A stretch of DNA of 64,000 nt from positions 45,997-109,996 of the forward strand of contig JAJSZT010000005.1 in the NCBI GenBank assembly GCA_030272815.1, in the 5' to 3' direction. Shown in pieces: positions 27,709-37,259 of the stretch. Position 1 is the first letter of the stretch. Each line of letters opens with the position of its first letter. Both the position numbers and the translations under genes were made by a program. The stretch comes from Deltaproteobacteria bacterium (GTDB lineage: Bacteria; Desulfobacterota; Desulfobacteria; Desulfobacterales; ETH-SRB1). The notes under the pieces were generated by a model, which was not told the DNA's origin, did no database searches, and saw only the letters and a list, made by a program, of their open reading frames with translations.

Positions 27709-28524
27709 TTATCTCACGCTTTTTAGGCGCAGTGTGAGTTGGCGGCGAAGAAAACGAACAGGATTTTCTAATTCCCCATAGTTAGCAATTTTGGTTTTAC
27801 TGTCTCTTAAAAGTTGTTTGAGATGAACGGATGGGGTTTTCTCATTCAACTTTGCGAAAATTATACTTCCGTAACTACCTGGACGACATACATCAGAAAC
27901 TATGGGTAGAGGGTCTGTCCCTGCTATGACACGAATGCCATTCTTGGCTGCAATCTTAAATGGATAAGGTGTGCCCCAGAAAGATGGACGACTACCAGTA
28001 TCTCCCAAGCACAGGATAGAAGGGGCTGCATGGGTAAGGAAATGCTTTAAGAATGTTCCCCGCTTCCCAATCCATTTGCCCGCACCCCACGGTATAACAG
28101 GAATGGCATCCTTTGAAAGAATATTTTCTAAAACTGATTCCATTGGCTCGCCATCCTTGAATTGTTCGGTGGTAAGTAGTGCCAAAACTTCCAAATGTTC
28201 CCTTGTTACAATTTGGCGCCCTGCAACTATAAAAAAGCCTTCACCATTTTTATTAACGCTGCGAAGGGTTTCTTTGTTATCCGTCAGGTTTATCTCCCAA
28301 TCGCCGAGTTCACTTCTCACCTGGGAATCATCATGTTGTGCGTATGCTTGAAGGCGAGAGAACCAGTTATATTGTCTCGATTCTGCTAATAACAAAAAAG
28401 CTGAAAATGAGTTTTTGCCCTCCATCTTCTCTGCGTTATGTTTAAAGTTGCTTAGGCTATAATTCATAAATTCTCGAATATTGTAGCAGTCATATATATG
28501 AACATGTGTATCTACAAATATCAT
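27709..28524 (-). CDS. Putative metal-dependent hydrolase (DTHVH motif)
   Basis: 271 residues. It starts MIFVDTHVHIYD, the metal-binding Asp-x-His-x-His of PHP/amidohydrolase proteins. Later VIPWGAGKW, CLGDTGSRPSFW and VIAGTDPLPI could supply further metal ligands (the last Asp fits the strand-8 position of amidohydrolases). I do not recognise a closer family. One base separates it from the YfhO-type gene upstream, and 27 bases from the GlpD-like gene, so the three are probably cotranscribed. Confidence 0.65.
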   Translation of the reverse strand: MIFVDTHVHIYDCYNIREFMNYSLSNFKHNAEKMEGKNSFSAFLLLAESRQYNWFSRLQAYAQHDDSQVRSELGDWEINLTDNKETLRSVNKNGEGFFIVAGRQIVTREHLEVLALLTTEQFKDGEPMESVLENILSKDAIPVIPWGAGKWIGKRGTFLKHFLTHAAPSILCLGDTGSRPSFWGTPYPFKIAAKNGIRVIAGTDPLPIVSDVCRPGSYGSIIFAKLNEKTPSVHLKQLLRDSKTKIANYGELENPVRFLRRQLTLRLKSVR

Positions 28525-28525
28525 C

Positions 28526-31378
28526 TCACAAGGCCCCTGCTATACCCCGTCTGCTTTGTCTAAGCGCTTTAATTACCGGCATTTTAAAATATATCACTAA
28601 AGTAAAAACCAGGCTGATTATTGATATTATAACTCCCGTGTAAAAAAAAGGCGGTATAAATTTTAATTCAATATTATGGAAACCTTTCTCTAATGGTATG
28701 CCCATAAATGCAATATTTATGTTTACTGGCTCTACAGGCTTTCCATTTACTTTCACTTTCCAGCCTTTATCATAAGGAATCGCGAAAAAAACCATACCAT
28801 TGCTTTCTAAGTTAATGAAGCCTTTTATATGATCATCCTGAAATTGTTCAATTTGAAACGTTTCTTGTCTTAACATATTAATATCATTAACGATATCGTT
28901 ACGTTTAAGCTTTATATATTGTTCCGCTTGTTGTTTCGTTTGTTGTTCTGTTTCAATATTATAATTATAAATTTTTATACTATTTATCTTGAAATATTCG
29001 CCTGCCTTATTGCCAATATCAAGCCGGACCGAGGAAATGTCACGCTCATCAATTATAAGAACGTATTCATGCTTGCCGGGCTTAATGGCAAATTTCTTCG
29101 ACTTCTCTTCGCTAAATTTTTCACCTCTCCAAAATAATTGCCCCGAACTGTTCCTTTCTGTTTCCAAGTCAACTCTTAATTTCAGGCCATTGGTTATTTG
29201 TACATCTCTCAAATTAATTATAATCTGGGGGTCGTTGTTCAAGGATATGTATTTAAGCTTGTTAAAGACTGAACCGGACAGAATTCTCAAATTATCCGTA
29301 ATAGCATCATCTTCAGATAAGTTTACTTCTTGTTTAGAATGTACGTGTTGATCACCAATTTTCTTGAAATGAGAATAATTCCTATCTGTCACAAAAGACT
29401 TCAGGATGACTGCATCTTTTATCTCCTCCGAAAATGAATTGAATGTGCCGCGATCAACATATGCTTTGTAAGCAAAACCCAAAGGAAGATTATATTTATT
29501 CTTAAAAACATGAATATTACCAAATGATTTCAAATAAACATATCCAACAGGTACGTCATTCTTACTTACAGATAAATAATATTTGACACTCAGCAAAGAA
29601 TGCAGCCGGTTGCGTTTGCCCAAACCATATCGGTAAGATGCAAGACGAGGTGATTGTCGCGACAGCCCCATTGTTTTGTGGAAATCCACGATGCCGGGAT
29701 TGCAAAATCCCAAATAAGCAGTTGTCCCATAATAACCTTGCACTAATGGAGCGTTCAGATCTAGTAAAACATTGTCTTTTTCAATACGGTAAAAGCCATT
29801 ATCAATAGATTTAATATATTCAAGAGCTTTCAATTCGTTTTTCTCAAAGTAAAAATCCTCTCTCTCAATAAATCCTGGTTCAAGGCTGCCGCTGATTCGA
29901 GAAATAGTTGTTCTGGAAAACAATGCCAGTTCAACCACAACAACGATCAATATTATAAATTTCATAGTCTGCTTAAATCTGGTGTGAAACAACAGAAAAA
30001 AGCAAAAGCCGTAAATTAGCAAAAATCCGATTATCTTAAAAAAAACTTTCTTATCAAGCAGATGGCTCGCTCTTGCAAGCCCTAACGACAGACCGCTTGC
30101 GAATAATATGGCAATAATAAATGCAATGCTTATAAATATGATATTCTTTTGTTCTATGCTTTCCAGTAAGATAAAATTTAGTGAATATGAAGCCAGAATA
30201 ATAAGTATTAGTGAAATGTACATGATAGTATGCTTGTAAGTCCCACTTGCAAACGCATTGCCGAATTCCCGAACAAATGGAAAAACGAAATATATAATAC
30301 ACGTCACAACAAGTAGAGAAAACGCTATCTTTTCCCTCCTTGTGCCTCTTACAAACAAGAAGGGTATGACAATCAAAGAAATCAGCCCTACGTAATCCGC
30401 AGGACTTTCAAGATAATTGCCCAAGCCTCTAAAATGTTGCCAGGACCCAAGAAGGTCGCTTGAAAAAAATCTGAAAAATGCCGTTGCATAATCCGACAGA
30501 CACGATATTCTAAAAAGGTGAGGAATGTGGTTTATAATAGAAAACTTTTCAAGCGCGCCCCCTCCTCTTGCTGAATTCATTATATGAAATGTTTCGGGCA
30601 ATATGAAAAATGAGCTTATTCCAATCCCGATCACAAACAGGAAACCTGCCTTAATGAAAAAAAGCGCTATTTCTTTTGATTTTAAATCATACTCCAAAAC
30701 AATTCGAAACAAACTGTAAATGCTGAAAAAGAATACTAACTGATACAGTTGAAGCACACCCTTTAAGCAAACAAGGCCGAGAGCAAGAACCAGCCACAGC
30801 CACTTGCCATTTTGAAACCAGCGCTCAAAAAGAAACAGTATAAGTGCAACAAAAACAGCGTAGTTCTGATAATGATACCAGTGCCCGTTGAGAATCATGT
30901 ATCCACTGTATGTAAACAATAGAGATCCGATAATAGCGACGTATGCTGAAATCTTTAGTTGTCTTAAAAAGCCATAAAAAAACAGCCCGACAACCACTAA
31001 TTTAAGCATCACTATGTATGGAAGAACATAAGCAAAATTTTCCTTGCCAAATGAAAGAAGCAGTATGTCAAATGGATTAAAATTGGCAATTAAACCGAAG
31101 ATATTCATTCCAAGATCGAACTGAAAAGACCAGAAAGAAAAGTCACCCGAATAAATCCTGTCCGAACGGAAATAATACTCAGGAAAGAACTGACAGATGG
31201 TATCTGAACAAAAAAGTGAGGAAACATACACTTTATCAAAAAAAAGATACTCCCGGTAAGCATATATGCCTATACCGAGTATTAAAAAGAGTAGAACAAA
31301 AAGGCCATACCTGTCAAAAAACCAGTCACAGCTATAGCCCCAGTTGATTTCGTCACTTTTCTTTCTACCAAAAACCAT
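28526..31378 (-). CDS. YfhO-family multi-pass membrane protein
   Basis: 950 residues. About 12 membrane segments occupy residues 20-490; a long soluble region follows (500-900), and one last membrane segment precedes the basic end. The plan, with an early FSFWSFQFDLGMN loop, matches YfhO/GT-C-like proteins that glycosylate lipoteichoic acid or lipids from polyprenyl-phosphate sugars. In this locus it may add a side sugar outside the membrane. ATG at 31378. One base separates it from the hydrolase gene. Confidence 0.8.
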   Translation of the reverse strand: MVFGRKKSDEINWGYSCDWFFDRYGLFVLLFLILGIGIYAYREYLFFDKVYVSSLFCSDTICQFFPEYYFRSDRIYSGDFSFWSFQFDLGMNIFGLIANFNPFDILLLSFGKENFAYVLPYIVMLKLVVVGLFFYGFLRQLKISAYVAIIGSLLFTYSGYMILNGHWYHYQNYAVFVALILFLFERWFQNGKWLWLVLALGLVCLKGVLQLYQLVFFFSIYSLFRIVLEYDLKSKEIALFFIKAGFLFVIGIGISSFFILPETFHIMNSARGGGALEKFSIINHIPHLFRISCLSDYATAFFRFFSSDLLGSWQHFRGLGNYLESPADYVGLISLIVIPFLFVRGTRREKIAFSLLVVTCIIYFVFPFVREFGNAFASGTYKHTIMYISLILIILASYSLNFILLESIEQKNIIFISIAFIIAILFASGLSLGLARASHLLDKKVFFKIIGFLLIYGFCFFLLFHTRFKQTMKFIILIVVVVELALFSRTTISRISGSLEPGFIEREDFYFEKNELKALEYIKSIDNGFYRIEKDNVLLDLNAPLVQGYYGTTAYLGFCNPGIVDFHKTMGLSRQSPRLASYRYGLGKRNRLHSLLSVKYYLSVSKNDVPVGYVYLKSFGNIHVFKNKYNLPLGFAYKAYVDRGTFNSFSEEIKDAVILKSFVTDRNYSHFKKIGDQHVHSKQEVNLSEDDAITDNLRILSGSVFNKLKYISLNNDPQIIINLRDVQITNGLKLRVDLETERNSSGQLFWRGEKFSEEKSKKFAIKPGKHEYVLIIDERDISSVRLDIGNKAGEYFKINSIKIYNYNIETEQQTKQQAEQYIKLKRNDIVNDINMLRQETFQIEQFQDDHIKGFINLESNGMVFFAIPYDKGWKVKVNGKPVEPVNINIAFMGIPLEKGFHNIELKFIPPFFYTGVIISIISLVFTLVIYFKMPVIKALRQSRRGIAGAL

Positions 31379-31436
31379 AATAAATATCTCAGCAAAACTA
31401 AAAATAAGGTAACACTTTAGCGCTTTTAAATATTAT

Positions 31437-31972
31437 TTTTTTGACAGGATTTACAAGATATTCAGGATTTAAATCACCTACCACCCATAGAACGGGTGGT
31501 TTGATGAAGACCCCTCGAAGGGGTCTAAAAGCATCGCAATTCCTGCAGATTACAATCCAATATCAAGGACGTAGCCATCAAGCTAAAAAGCTATGAACAT
31601 CGAACATCGAACTTCCAACATCGAATTTTTAATAAGGTATTCTGCCAATTTATAAACTGGCGGAGCAAAGCGATTTCATTATTCGATGTTCAACGTTCGA
31701 TGTTCGATGTTCGACGTTCAAAAGAATTTTTACTCTACCGTTCAATATTCTCTTAACATAATTTTATTTCTTAATCTTATGACCATGCCATTAGGAGAAA
31801 AAATCAAAAATATTGTTTTTTCTCTTTTTGATACTATTGAGTATATTCATTCTCGCCGGAACGGTCAAACCTTGAACGCTTACAAATCTTGTTTATCCTG
31901 TTATCCTGTCAGATTCTTTTTCAAAAGGCTAAATTGTTACAAATTCTGAACATTCTGTAAAGCTGTCAAAAC
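31437..31972. repeat. Composite repeat block between the YfhO gene and the autotransporter gene
   Basis: The 587-base gap is made of repeats. Ends carry TTTTGACAGGATTTACAAG (31437 onward) and, inverted, TTTTGACAGCTTTACAG (right end to 31972). Two hairpins follow: ACCACCC/GGGTGGT (31480-31500) and AGACCCCT/AGGGGTCT (31508-31526), like REP or IS200/IS605 ends. Then come inverted ATCGAACATCGAAC words (about 31597-31627 and 31680-31722) and a TATCCTGTTATCCTGTC word pair (about 31897-31912). No protein is encoded that I can recognise. Confidence 0.7.
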
Positions 31973-33519
31973 TGGTTTTTAAAACCCACAAATATACTAT
32001 TTTCAGTTGAATCATCTCCAGTTCTGTTTTTAAAAGAGATATTGCCTGTCCAGCCTTTTTGAAAAGCAGCATTTACCCCCAGTAGAACGAAAATAGCTTG
32101 AGATTCAGGAGTATATCCGATCAGTTCAAATGAACTGCCCTCAAGAGTTTTAACTCCATAGCTGATAGTATTGGAATCATCTTCAGTATCATATTGAGAC
32201 TCGATTAAAGCGCCATATGTCAAATCTGCCCATGAGACCTTTGATTCATAATCAAATTTTATGCCATAAGAAAAAACATTAGAATCCCGTTCCTGGGAAG
32301 AATAATCCATAGAAGTTGCATGATTATCATCTTCTGAATATCCATCTACAGTAATAGAGTGCATACTAAATGAGACATAAGGAGATACAGAAAAGCCTTT
32401 ATTATCATAAGCCAGGATTCCGGATTTAAAAGAAAATCCGATATCATCTCCATCTGTATCTCCGCTCTCAGTTCTGGTAAGCGCTCCTAAAGAAACCTCA
32501 CGGTTTATTGTATCAAAAGAAAAGAAACCATAGGTACAAACCATATCTAAATAAGCTTTTTTATAAGTATATCTGGCAAATAAAGATAAAAACTCACTTG
32601 TAAGGTCATAATCGCCACTGGATTCTCCAAAATCACCACTCATCATTCTAAGGTTCAAAATTACACCCAGGTCTAAATTGCTAAAATAGGAATAGGCAAG
32701 CCCTGCATAAAGACTGAACACATTAGAATCGTGAGATACTGTGTAATCACTTTCATCAAGCTCAGAATTTCCAAATTCAAAATCAAAAAATGACGCCCAT
32801 TTACCAGGATTTGATCCTTTTTCCAGCATCAAAAACCCATGCTCTAAACCTGCTTGATGGCCTCTTACCGCACTTAATGCAATTTCTGGCAAAATTGAGA
32901 CAAGACTTCCAGCTTCTATGACACTTGAGAAATAATCGGAAACTATTCCATGAGTTGCTTGTGAAAAATGAAGGTCATCAGGTAAAATATCTGAAGAAGA
33001 GGCAAAGCCGAATGCAGATGGATTATCATACATCTCCTCAAATAAAGTATATGTATCCACCTGGATCACATTAACATTCAGGTTATTAAAATCATTCAAA
33101 AAGTTTCTATTATAGCTTATTATAAACGAAGTAGGTTTTATAGGATTATCATGAAGATTAGATACCATAATATATTTCGCGCCACCAGCATGTAAAGCCT
33201 CCACAGTTTGTAATATGTACTTCCCATCACTACTTCCGTCATTTGTGCCACCAAAAACAACATATAGAGCATCCGGATCTATCGAATTATTGCGCAGATA
33301 AGAATCTACCTGATTAAACACTTCAGAGGAAGTAGCTCCACCAACAGCAAAGTTGGTCAAGTCTCCGGAAAAAGTCGTATTGGAAGTACTAAAATATTCT
33401 GGCCATCCGCTTACTGATAGACTGTCTCCAAAAACATAAAGATTCGAAAACTTCATCGCATACAAAGAATTAACTGGCATTAAAAGCATTAAAATTACAA
33501 GTAATGATATTTTTCTCAT
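31966..33519 (-). CDS. Autotransporter esterase (SGNH/GDSL passenger, beta-barrel domain)
   Basis: 517 residues. A signal peptide (MRKISLLVILMLLMPVNSLYA) leads to an SGNH hydrolase: FGDSLS with the nucleophile Ser, GGATSS, GGTNDG, and DDLHFSQATHG with the Asp/His pair. From about 235 to 517 alternating beta strands end in FVGFKNQF, the C-terminal Phe of an outer-membrane barrel. This is the plan of EstA-type autotransporters, which show an esterase on the cell surface; deacylation of surface glycan is an inference. AAGGGG lies 8 bases before the ATG. The stop codon TTT-TGA-CAG lies in a repeat terminus. Confidence 0.87.
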   Translation of the reverse strand: MRKISLLVILMLLMPVNSLYAMKFSNLYVFGDSLSVSGWPEYFSTSNTTFSGDLTNFAVGGATSSEVFNQVDSYLRNNSIDPDALYVVFGGTNDGSSDGKYILQTVEALHAGGAKYIMVSNLHDNPIKPTSFIISYNRNFLNDFNNLNVNVIQVDTYTLFEEMYDNPSAFGFASSSDILPDDLHFSQATHGIVSDYFSSVIEAGSLVSILPEIALSAVRGHQAGLEHGFLMLEKGSNPGKWASFFDFEFGNSELDESDYTVSHDSNVFSLYAGLAYSYFSNLDLGVILNLRMMSGDFGESSGDYDLTSEFLSLFARYTYKKAYLDMVCTYGFFSFDTINREVSLGALTRTESGDTDGDDIGFSFKSGILAYDNKGFSVSPYVSFSMHSITVDGYSEDDNHATSMDYSSQERDSNVFSYGIKFDYESKVSWADLTYGALIESQYDTEDDSNTISYGVKTLEGSSFELIGYTPESQAIFVLLGVNAAFQKGWTGNISFKNRTGDDSTENSIFVGFKNQF

Positions 33520-33595
33520 TTATAACCCCTTATATAGTGTGGGATTTGCTACGATAACCTGCAATGATTAGTATTGCGGTCACGCATTCTAATAG

Positions 33596-34549
33596 TTATT
33601 TCTCATCATTTTTTCTTAATATATTTCGGATAGAATAAATTGGTTTATTTTGCGCTTCGTGGTAGGTTCTGGATTGAAGTTCAGCAAGCAATCCAAGGGT
33701 GACAAATTGCAGCCCCATAAAAATCAAAAGGATAGCTAAAAGTAATGCCGGACGATTTGCCAAAGATATGCCATAAAATTGTCTTTGGATCGTTAAGTAT
33801 ATAGCCATGCAAAACCCAATGATTCCACAACTAAATCCCAGCAGACCAAAAATCTGAAGGGGACGTGTTGCATAACTTAAGAGAAATTTAACTGTAATCA
33901 AATCTAAAACAACTCTTATGGTACGGGAAATTCCATACTTGGATTTGCCAAATTTTCTTACCCGATGATTAACTTTCACTTCTGCGACAGAGCTTCCCAT
34001 CCCGCTGGCAATAGCAGGAATAAATCGATGCATTTCACCATAAAGTTTTATGTTTTGAGTAATTTCTTTCCTGAATGCTTTTAAAGTACAACCATAATCA
34101 TGAAGTTTAACATTTGTACTGTAAGAGATTATTTTATTTGCTATTATGGAAGGAAGTCTTCGACTAAAAAAAGAATCTTTCCGATCAAAACGCCATCCAT
34201 TTACTATGTCATACCCTTCGCTTAATTTTTGCAGTAATTTTGGAATATCTTCTGGATCGTTCTGCAGATCTCCATCTAATGTAATAATTATATTACCCCG
34301 GGCGTAATCAAAGCCTGCAGACAGGGCAGCGGTTTGTCCAAAATTTCTTCGAAAGCTTATAACTACAATTCTTGAATCATTTTCCTGAAGCTCGGATAAT
34401 ATAGCTAAACTTTTATCAGTACTGCCGTCATCAATAAAAATAATTTCAAATGTCAGATCTAATTTTGTTAATACATCAATCAGCTCCTGGTAAAGAATAT
34501 TTATATTTTTTTCTTCATTAAATACTGGCACTACCACAGATAAATTCAA
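33596..34549 (-). CDS. Polyprenyl-phosphate glycosyltransferase (DPM1/ArnC-like GT2)
   Basis: 317 residues. LSVVVPVFNEEKNINILYQ, IDDGSTDKSL and TLDGDLQNDPEDIP are the GT2 signature of undecaprenyl-phosphate sugar synthases. Two membrane segments at about 230-290 match the GtrB/ArnC layout. It would make a polyprenyl-phosphate sugar that a GT-C enzyme, perhaps the YfhO-type protein nearby, uses outside. The start is TTG at 34547-34549, with AGGAGA 11 bases upstream. Confidence 0.9.
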   Translation of the reverse strand: MNLSVVVPVFNEEKNINILYQELIDVLTKLDLTFEIIFIDDGSTDKSLAILSELQENDSRIVVISFRRNFGQTAALSAGFDYARGNIIITLDGDLQNDPEDIPKLLQKLSEGYDIVNGWRFDRKDSFFSRRLPSIIANKIISYSTNVKLHDYGCTLKAFRKEITQNIKLYGEMHRFIPAIASGMGSSVAEVKVNHRVRKFGKSKYGISRTIRVVLDLITVKFLLSYATRPLQIFGLLGFSCGIIGFCMAIYLTIQRQFYGISLANRPALLLAILLIFMGLQFVTLGLLAELQSRTYHEAQNKPIYSIRNILRKNDEK

Positions 34550-34569
34550 ATGTTCTATCTCCTATTATT

Positions 34570-34662
34570 GTAACTACTCAGGTTGTTAGGTTCACGGTTG
34601 TTGCCCTAATCTCTTCATATTTCATAGCTCTCTAACCCTGAACCGTGAACCTGAGTAGTTAC
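34570..34662. repeat. MITE-like inverted repeat, GTAACTACTCAGG family (short copy 2)
   Basis: A 93-base element with ends GTAACTACTCAGGTT and AACCTGAGTAGTTAC and inner GGTTCACGGTT/AACCGTGAACC arms, nearly identical to that at 4326-4408 some 30 kb away. Its right end supplies the TAA stop codon of the large GT2 gene at 34659. Confidence 0.88.
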
Positions 34663-37118
34663 ATGTTTTTTAATGAAAAATCTTCTTTTTCAAGAGTCAA
34701 ATTTGGATTGTAATAAGGGTCTCCATTCACCAATAAATCCTTCCATTTGTCTTGAAAATATTTTGTTTCCTTATTAAATCTTATATTTTTTTCCGGTGTT
34801 ACTTCATATCCTCTTGAAACTGATTCGTAATGATAGGCTTCGCAATATGGTGTAAAAACATTCAAAAATCCCATTTTTCTTAAGCTTAAACAAAAATCAA
34901 CATCATTGAGCGCTATAGTTAAATTCTTTTCGTCAAGTCCGCCTGCTTCCATGTATAAGCTTTTTTTCACCATAAGCAATGCCCCCGTAACTGCGCTGAC
35001 ATTTTGAATACACATTAGCCTGTTGTAATAGCCAGGTACATCACGTTTGAAATGCCTATGTGAATGGCCTGCAAAACCCGCAATCCCAATTATAATTCCT
35101 GCATGTTGAATAGTATTATTATCATAATATAACTTTGCCCCTACTGCACCAACTTCTCTTCTCTGAGAGTGCTCAAGCAAAGCTTCAATCCAGTCAGAGT
35201 TTATTATCTTAACATCATTGTTCATCAATACAATATGTTCACCATTAGCCAGCCCGACTGCGTAATTATTAATTTTTGAAAAATTGAAAGGAATATTATA
35301 TTCATAAAATTTGATGCGGTCATCAGTTTGTTGAAATTCGTTAATTATTCTAAAGGTTTTTTTCATTTCACTGTTGTTGTTAATGCCGATTATTTCGTAA
35401 TTCTGATAGCTCGTTTTACTTAAAATTGTTCCGATACAACTTTTAAGGAGATTTGGCTCATCTTTAAATGGGATGATTATGCTGATCAAAGGTTGATAAT
35501 TTAATTTTCTTTTTACTTGATAAAAAAATCTCATGTGAGTTAATGATACCTTGCCCGCTATTTTCCTTCGTTCCAATGCTGCTTCCAATGCCATTTTGCC
35601 TGCATTGTCAGCGTAAGGTTTTATCTCTGGATTTAAACTTGTTGAAGTAGCAACATTCCGCCAATTGTATAAGACTTTAGGAATATGACAAATTTTTTTT
35701 GTTTTTTCAGTAAGCCTTAGTATTAGATCATAGTCTTGGGCACCCTCATATTTTGAAGAAAAACCACCTGCATCAAGAAGCATCGATTTTCGAACTACCA
35801 GGAGGTGTGTGATATAATTATGGGAAAATAACAAATCAGGTGAAAAATCAGGCTTATAAATAAAACTAATATGTTTTCCATTTTTCCTGATTAAGCGCTC
35901 ATCAGAATAAATTATATCGGCATTATTTTGGTTAATAACATTAACAACTTCATACAAAGCATCTTTTGTAAGTTCATCATCATGATCCAGGAAACAGATA
36001 AATTCCCCTGTTGCTAAAGATATTCCCGCATTAGAGGCTTTTGCAATGCCTTGATTTTTTTTTAGAAACTTTACTTTAACTCTCGGGTCCTTTTTTGCAT
36101 ATTTTCCCAAGATAGTTTTAATATTGTGTTTGGTGCTTCCATCATCAACCAAACACAATTCCCAGTTATTATAACCCTGTTTCAGGACAGAAAAAATACA
36201 TTTTTGAAGACAAATTTTATCAGCGTTATAAACCGGTGTAATAATACTTATTTTTGGCTTTTTGTGAAGCTTTTCTATCAATTGGCTTGGATTTATTCCC
36301 TCTTTGGAGCCTACCTCAATATAGTGTGCCAGAGGATTGATATCAGATTCCACAATTTTTGGATTCTGACTAATATAATATGCCGAATCGAATAATGGGT
36401 TGGGATTCCTGCCTTCGCTTGCCCCAATATCTATATAGTGTGTCAGAGGATTTATGTTTCTAATATTTACATCTGGATTTTGTTCAAGATAATATTTCAG
36501 ATCGAACAAACCAGATTTCTTAATCAATTTATATTGCGGATCAAAATGTTTTAAAAATGTTTTAAATTCATTTTTCAATATCCTATAATAATTAGATATG
36601 ATGGAGGCGGACGTTTCAATGTTTACATTATGTTTTAATATTTCTATTTGCATATATAGTTGATTTATTCTTGCTTCATTGGCTCTCTGCCTGCTGAGCA
36701 ACATATCTTGCTCATGGATTAACTCTCCAATAAATTTTGGAATATAATTAATACATTGTTCACCAATTGCGATATATATTAAATTAATTATTACTTTCTT
36801 TATTTTCTGGTTAAATATATTTAGATCGATCTGAGGATCTTTGGCTGTAAATATTAAATCATTATTTTTTTGACATAACGCATTAGTTTGATAATTGCCC
36901 AACTTATAAGAAGAATTATCCTCACGAACAATAGCTATACTGCTAACGTGTAATACGGAATAACCATTGATCGGGACAAAGCGAAGCATATTCACGATTA
37001 AAGGATTAAACATGAATTCAACTTTATTACAGTTGCTATCAATGGCCTGAGTAATAGTCTGTTCTTCGTTAAATCCTAATCCAGTATCAATATAAAGTTT
37101 TGTAACTATTTCTTTCAT
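34659..37118 (-). CDS. Large glycosyltransferase with two GT2 domains and an accessory N-terminal domain
   Basis: 819 residues. Residues 1-125 hold an accessory domain shared with two neighbours (LYIDTGLGFNE, MLRFVPING). Residues about 200-275 carry two copies of a F-D-x-x-Y-Y-x-x-x-N-P-x motif with NPLxHYIxxGxxEGxNP. The first GT2 domain (about 290-500) has VYNADKICLQKCIFSVL, VDDGSTKHN and FLDHDDELTKD; the second (about 545-800) has IIGINNNSE, LMNNDVKIINSDW and ALNDVDFCLSL. It may add alternating residues in the ABC-exported chain. Its TAA stop lies in a repeat end. Confidence 0.88.
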   Translation of the reverse strand: MKEIVTKLYIDTGLGFNEEQTITQAIDSNCNKVEFMFNPLIVNMLRFVPINGYSVLHVSSIAIVREDNSSYKLGNYQTNALCQKNNDLIFTAKDPQIDLNIFNQKIKKVIINLIYIAIGEQCINYIPKFIGELIHEQDMLLSRQRANEARINQLYMQIEILKHNVNIETSASIISNYYRILKNEFKTFLKHFDPQYKLIKKSGLFDLKYYLEQNPDVNIRNINPLTHYIDIGASEGRNPNPLFDSAYYISQNPKIVESDINPLAHYIEVGSKEGINPSQLIEKLHKKPKISIITPVYNADKICLQKCIFSVLKQGYNNWELCLVDDGSTKHNIKTILGKYAKKDPRVKVKFLKKNQGIAKASNAGISLATGEFICFLDHDDELTKDALYEVVNVINQNNADIIYSDERLIRKNGKHISFIYKPDFSPDLLFSHNYITHLLVVRKSMLLDAGGFSSKYEGAQDYDLILRLTEKTKKICHIPKVLYNWRNVATSTSLNPEIKPYADNAGKMALEAALERRKIAGKVSLTHMRFFYQVKRKLNYQPLISIIIPFKDEPNLLKSCIGTILSKTSYQNYEIIGINNNSEMKKTFRIINEFQQTDDRIKFYEYNIPFNFSKINNYAVGLANGEHIVLMNNDVKIINSDWIEALLEHSQRREVGAVGAKLYYDNNTIQHAGIIIGIAGFAGHSHRHFKRDVPGYYNRLMCIQNVSAVTGALLMVKKSLYMEAGGLDEKNLTIALNDVDFCLSLRKMGFLNVFTPYCEAYHYESVSRGYEVTPEKNIRFNKETKYFQDKWKDLLVNGDPYYNPNLTLEKEDFSLKNM

Positions 37119-37259
37119 CTCTATAGTGTAATAGTTCAGCTAATTTTAACCAGTATAAACAGAATTTATATAATAATCAGGCCCGCTCGTAGATATCTAA
37201 GAGTTTTTTAAGGAATATCAAAAGGTTATTAGAGATTTCATCATTTATTACATTAAAAA

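Noticed and set aside
31686..31949. 87-codon plus-strand frame in the composite repeat gap
   Set aside because: It starts in ATCGAAC words and ends in TATCCTGT words; no protein motif.
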